This document shows, piece after piece, positions 60,667-64,000 of a stretch of 64,000 nucleotides of DNA. The stretch comes from Bacillota bacterium. GTDB taxonomy: Bacteria; Bacillota; Clostridia; Peptostreptococcales; Anaerovoracaceae. Location: assembly GCA_017522185.1 (NCBI GenBank), contig JAFWZZ010000029.1, forward strand, positions 62,001-126,000, read 5' to 3'. The notes under the pieces are model-generated. The model worked only from the letters and a program-made list of their open reading frames with translations. It had not been told where the DNA came from and searched no databases. Both the position numbers and the translations under genes were made by a program. Numbering within the stretch: position 1 is the stretch's first letter; every line of letters starts with the position of its first letter.

Positions 60667-62901
60667 ATGAACAACAATTTGAGAAAAGTTTTAGTTGGAC
60701 TGATTATCATTGCGGTCATCTTTGGATGGTATGTATCGATCTTCGGGATGGGATCTTTTAACTCCATCAAGGACCTGATGAAATTCGGCCTGGACATCAA
60801 CGGCGGTGTATATGTTGTGTTAGAAGCTGACAGCGAAGACATCGCAGATATGTCTGACGAAGAACTGAAGCAGGTTATGGATCAGACGAGAGCTGTATTA
60901 GATAACCGTGTCAATGCAATGGGTATTTCCGAAGCTACGGTTTCTTTAGAGGGAGATCACAGACTGAGAGTGGAAATGCCTGGTGTAGAAGATGCACAGG
61001 AGGCAATTGAACAGATTGGTCGTACAGCACAGTTAAGCTTCGCACTGGCTGACGGAACCATTGTACTGACTGGTGAAGATGTTAAGGATGCCGGCGTAGA
61101 TACAGATACAACAAACGGCGGCTACAAAATTACCCTGGAATTCACCATGGACGGCAGCAACAAGTTTGAAGAAGCAACAAGAATGGCATCTACAGGACAG
61201 GTTCATGCTGACCACCAGCTGGAAGAAATGGGTATCGCAAGCAACTCCATCATGATCATGCTGGATGATGAAATCATCACAGCCCCTGTTGTAGAAGAAA
61301 CTATTAACAGTACAACCTGTGAAATTACCAGTGCAGGTGGCGGTTACGCAAAGGAAGAAGCCTCCACAACAGCAGCACTGATTCGTGGCGGTGCATTACC
61401 TATTTCGTTACATGAAATTACATCTTCCGTACAGACTGCAACCATCGGTGAAAACGCATTAGATAAGAGCATCGTTGCAGGCGCAATAGGTTTAGGCCTG
61501 GTATTCCTGCTGATGATTATCATGTATAACGTTCTCGGCATCTTTGCTGACCTGGCACTGGCACTATATGTATTACTGGTGCTGTGGTCCATGGTAGGAC
61601 TGGGCAGCGTACTGACATTACCTGGTATTGCGGGTATCATTCTGTCTATCGGTATGGCCGTAGACGCCAATGTCATCATCTTTGCAAGAATTAAAGAAGA
61701 GGTATCTTACGGCAAATCCATCAGAGTAGCAGTTGACCAGGGCTTTAGGCACGCATTGACAACCGTACTGGACGCGCAGATTACGACTTTGATTGCCTGT
61801 GTAATCCTGTATGAAATCGGTTCCACTTCTGTAAAAGGCTTTGCTTTAACATTGATGATTGGTATCGTTGTAAGTATTTTTACAGCCGTTGTGATTACAC
61901 AGCTGTTCGTAGGATTACTGGCAAGCAGTCCAAGATTTGCGAAGAACACATTCTTTGGCATCAAACCGGACGGCACACCAAAGAAACTCTTAAAGAAAGA
62001 ATTCAAATTCATTGAAAACAGAAAGATTTTCTACATGATTAGTGTGGCTGTCATCGTAGTAGGCCTGGTATTCTCTGTCGCAAGAGGATTCAACTACGGT
62101 ATTGACTTTACAGGCGGTACCATGATGCAGATTCATATGGGCAAGACCGTAGAAACAGAAGAAGTAAAAGACGTTCTGAAAGACTATGAATTAGAAGATT
62201 TATCCATCGTTCTTGCGGGGGATAACAACGATGAAATTATTATCAAGACAACAACTGCATTAAACAACGACGCGAGACATGAGCTTATTCATACGCTTGG
62301 AGAAAAGTATGGCATTTCAGATGACAGCGTGCTTGCTTCTGAAGAATTCGGACCAACTGTTGGTAACGAACTGAAGACGAATGCTGTTAAATCCGTATTA
62401 TTTGCTGCAGTAGGTATGCTGATTTACATCATTTTCAGATTTAAATCCTGGAAATATGGTGCCGCATCTATTGTAGGTGTTGCACATGACGTTCTGTTTG
62501 TACTTGCATTCTATGCAATCTTCAATGTGACCATTAATAACCCATTTATTGCCGGTATTTTAACGGTAGTTGGGTACTCTATTAATGATACTATCGTTAT
62601 CTTTGACAGAGTCAGAGAAAACAAGCGTATTTACAAAAAGGAAAACAACTTGACTGTTCTGAACCGAAGCATAAACCAGACATTAGACAGATCCGTTATG
62701 ACTTCCTTAACAACGTTAATCTGTATGGTACCATTATTCTTCATGGTATCCACTTCTATCAGAGAATTCGTGATTCCTCTGATGGTTGGCGTACTGGTTG
62801 GTACTTATTCCTCCATCTTTGTCTGCAGCCCGCTGTATTATGAAATGGCAAAGAGCGAAGATGAATCCAAGTATCTGACAGCACAGAAGAAAAAGAAGTA
62901 A
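60667..62901 (+). CDS. secDF: protein translocase subunit SecDF (fused)
   Basis: A 744-residue fusion of SecD and SecF, which use the proton or sodium gradient to pull proteins out of the Sec channel. It has twelve membrane helices in two sets of six. SecD hallmarks are KFGLDINGGVYVVLEA near residue 38, VGADKV-free P1 strands and LPGIAGIILSIGMAVDANVIIFARIKEE. SecF hallmarks are FNYGIDFTGGTMMQI at about residue 475 and NDTIVIFDRVRENKRIYKK near the end. The periplasmic P1 region of SecD is shorter than in proteobacteria. Together with yajC and secG it completes most of the accessory Sec genes in the window. Confidence 0.97.
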   Translation: MNNNLRKVLVGLIIIAVIFGWYVSIFGMGSFNSIKDLMKFGLDINGGVYVVLEADSEDIADMSDEELKQVMDQTRAVLDNRVNAMGISEATVSLEGDHRLRVEMPGVEDAQEAIEQIGRTAQLSFALADGTIVLTGEDVKDAGVDTDTTNGGYKITLEFTMDGSNKFEEATRMASTGQVHADHQLEEMGIASNSIMIMLDDEIITAPVVEETINSTTCEITSAGGGYAKEEASTTAALIRGGALPISLHEITSSVQTATIGENALDKSIVAGAIGLGLVFLLMIIMYNVLGIFADLALALYVLLVLWSMVGLGSVLTLPGIAGIILSIGMAVDANVIIFARIKEEVSYGKSIRVAVDQGFRHALTTVLDAQITTLIACVILYEIGSTSVKGFALTLMIGIVVSIFTAVVITQLFVGLLASSPRFAKNTFFGIKPDGTPKKLLKKEFKFIENRKIFYMISVAVIVVGLVFSVARGFNYGIDFTGGTMMQIHMGKTVETEEVKDVLKDYELEDLSIVLAGDNNDEIIIKTTTALNNDARHELIHTLGEKYGISDDSVLASEEFGPTVGNELKTNAVKSVLFAAVGMLIYIIFRFKSWKYGAASIVGVAHDVLFVLAFYAIFNVTINNPFIAGILTVVGYSINDTIVIFDRVRENKRIYKKENNLTVLNRSINQTLDRSVMTSLTTLICMVPLFFMVSTSIREFVIPLMVGVLVGTYSSIFVCSPLYYEMAKSEDESKYLTAQKKKK

Positions 62902-62930
62902 TTCACACTAATATTTAGGAGCTGGCATTT

Positions 62931-64000
62931 ATGGAGACTAGAAAAAAATATTTAGAAGAGATTGCCTCGATAAATGATAATTATAATATGGAGTTAATTG
63001 GCAAGGCTTTTGATACGGGCCGCAGCCTCCATGACGGACAGCTGCGTAAGAGCGGCGAACCATATTTTATCCATCCTGTTGCTGTGTCAAAAATTCTGGC
63101 CAGCCTGGGCATGGATGACGAAACCATTGTCGGCGGTCTGCTTCACGACGTAGTAGAAGACACTGAATATACGAGAGAACAGCTGGTCGAAGATTTTAGT
63201 GAAGATGTGGCTCTGTTAGTTGACGGGGTAACAAAACTGGGTTCTATCAAGTTTGACTCCAAGGAAGAGCAGCAGGCCGAAAACCTGCGCAAGATGTTCC
63301 TTGCCATGTCAAAAGATATCCGTGTTTTGATCATCAAACTGGCTGACCGGCTGCATAATATGAGAACTCTGGAGTTTATGCGTCCAGAGAAGAAAATTGA
63401 AAAATCCAGAGAAACTTTGGATATTTACGCTCCTTTAGCCAGCAGACTGGGGATTTATGCGGTGAAGTTCGAATTGGAAGACATCGCACTCATGTATCTT
63501 CAGCCGGAAGAATACGAAAAGCTAAAGAAGGATATTTCCGAAAAGAAAGAACAGCGCCTGGAATTCATTAATCAGGTAATTGATGAAATTAAAGAAGCCT
63601 TAGATGATATGAACATGAAGTATGAAATCTATGGCAGATCCAAGCATTTGTACAGCGTATACAAGAAGATGAAGCTGCAGAACAAGCAGTTAGATGAAAT
63701 CTTTGACCTGACGGCTGTACGTATTATCGTAGAAGACGTCAGAGACTGTTATGCTGTTTTGGGACAGGTTCACACTATGTGGAACCCGATTCCGGGCAGA
63801 TTCAAGGACTATATCGCAACACCAAAGCCGAACATGTACCAGTCCCTGCATACGACAGTACTGGGTGACAACGGGGAACCTTTCGAGATTCAGATCAGAA
63901 CTTACGAAATGCACCGCGTTGCTGAGTACGGTATCGCGGCTCACTGGAAATACAAGGAAGGAAATACAAAGGGCGAACAGAATAACGACGAGATGAAACT
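62931..64000 (+). CDS. relA: RelA/SpoT (p)ppGpp synthetase/hydrolase, N-terminal part (partial)
   Basis: The first 356 codons of a stringent-response enzyme, cut by the window edge with no stop. The N-terminal HD hydrolase domain is intact (IHPVAVSKILA, GGLLHDVVEDTEYT, LIIKLADRLHNMRTL, DIYAPLASRLGI). The synthetase domain begins at about residue 225 with YGRSKHLYSVYKKM, DLTAVRIIVEDVRDCYAVLG and the GRFKDYIATPKPNMYQSLHT motif. Both catalytic halves look active in this part. The TGS and ACT domains lie outside. The ATG at 62931 has TAGGAG upstream and follows secDF by 29 bases. Confidence 0.96.
   Translation, partial: METRKKYLEEIASINDNYNMELIGKAFDTGRSLHDGQLRKSGEPYFIHPVAVSKILASLGMDDETIVGGLLHDVVEDTEYTREQLVEDFSEDVALLVDGVTKLGSIKFDSKEEQQAENLRKMFLAMSKDIRVLIIKLADRLHNMRTLEFMRPEKKIEKSRETLDIYAPLASRLGIYAVKFELEDIALMYLQPEEYEKLKKDISEKKEQRLEFINQVIDEIKEALDDMNMKYEIYGRSKHLYSVYKKMKLQNKQLDEIFDLTAVRIIVEDVRDCYAVLGQVHTMWNPIPGRFKDYIATPKPNMYQSLHTTVLGDNGEPFEIQIRTYEMHRVAEYGIAAHWKYKEGNTKGEQNNDEMK

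Overview
The window looks like a chromosome segment of a low-to-middling GC, Gram-positive anaerobe of the class Clostridia. Most intergenic gaps hold a Shine-Dalgarno sequence or a short stem followed by a T-run. Gene content fits this: the dnaG-rpoD-trmK-nif3 operon, a sigma-54 gene beside the glycolytic genes, a K+-dependent membrane pyrophosphatase, a crotonase, a very large 2-hydroxyacyl-CoA dehydratase activase-type protein, an AzlCD exporter, a TPP-controlled ThiT, and a Cys-rich protein of a type seen in spore-forming Clostridia. I cannot name the species; an Anaerovoracaceae/Family XIII-like lineage is a guess.

Layout. 1-2.3 kb: the end of an endonuclease III gene, a small unknown protein, and an operon of homoserine dehydrogenase and a SEC-C protein. 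2.4-9.8 kb: trmL, rpoN, gap-pgk-tpiA, secG and hppA, all on +. 9.9-20.1 kb: a YbaK-type deacylase, azlCD, crotonase, the thiamine pair thiN / TPP riboswitch / thiT, a DUF975 membrane protein, a P-loop ATPase, mntP, a pseudouridine synthase, nadK and pepF. 20.2-24.9 kb: murI, an acidic unknown, a tiny Cys-rich membrane protein whose RBS lies in a terminator stem, RarD, a YkvI-type transporter and an MBL hydrolase.

24.9-35.9 kb is the accessory region and the most unusual part. A decayed IS3-family element is followed by a seven-gene + strand cluster: two SipW-type (ER-type Ser/His) signal peptidases, three small exported proteins whose signal segments end in an A-K-Y motif typical of SipW substrates (TasA/camelysin-like), one exported protein anchored at both ends with a degenerate LPxTG-like tail, and a 1521-residue secreted protein that I do not recognise. 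A copy of the repeat found at the IS ends lies 0.5 kb past the end of the cluster. This looks like a mobile or recently acquired surface-fibre or biofilm-matrix locus.

35.9-46.8 kb: a Cys-rich possible spore-surface protein, a 55-residue membrane protein with an M16 peptidase, dut, dgt, dnaG, rpoD, trmK, nif3, RNase P RNA (rnpB), a MATE transporter and a YkgJ-type protein. 46.9-64 kb: the 1410-residue activase, yebC, a secreted transglutaminase-like protein, a candidate 6S RNA on the minus strand, a formate/nitrite-type channel, polA-coaE-solute-binding protein, two tRNA-Leu genes, yajC, secDF and the start of relA/spoT. Several products belong to one export theme (secG, yajC, secDF, two SipW peptidases), but only the SipW genes sit beside their probable substrates.
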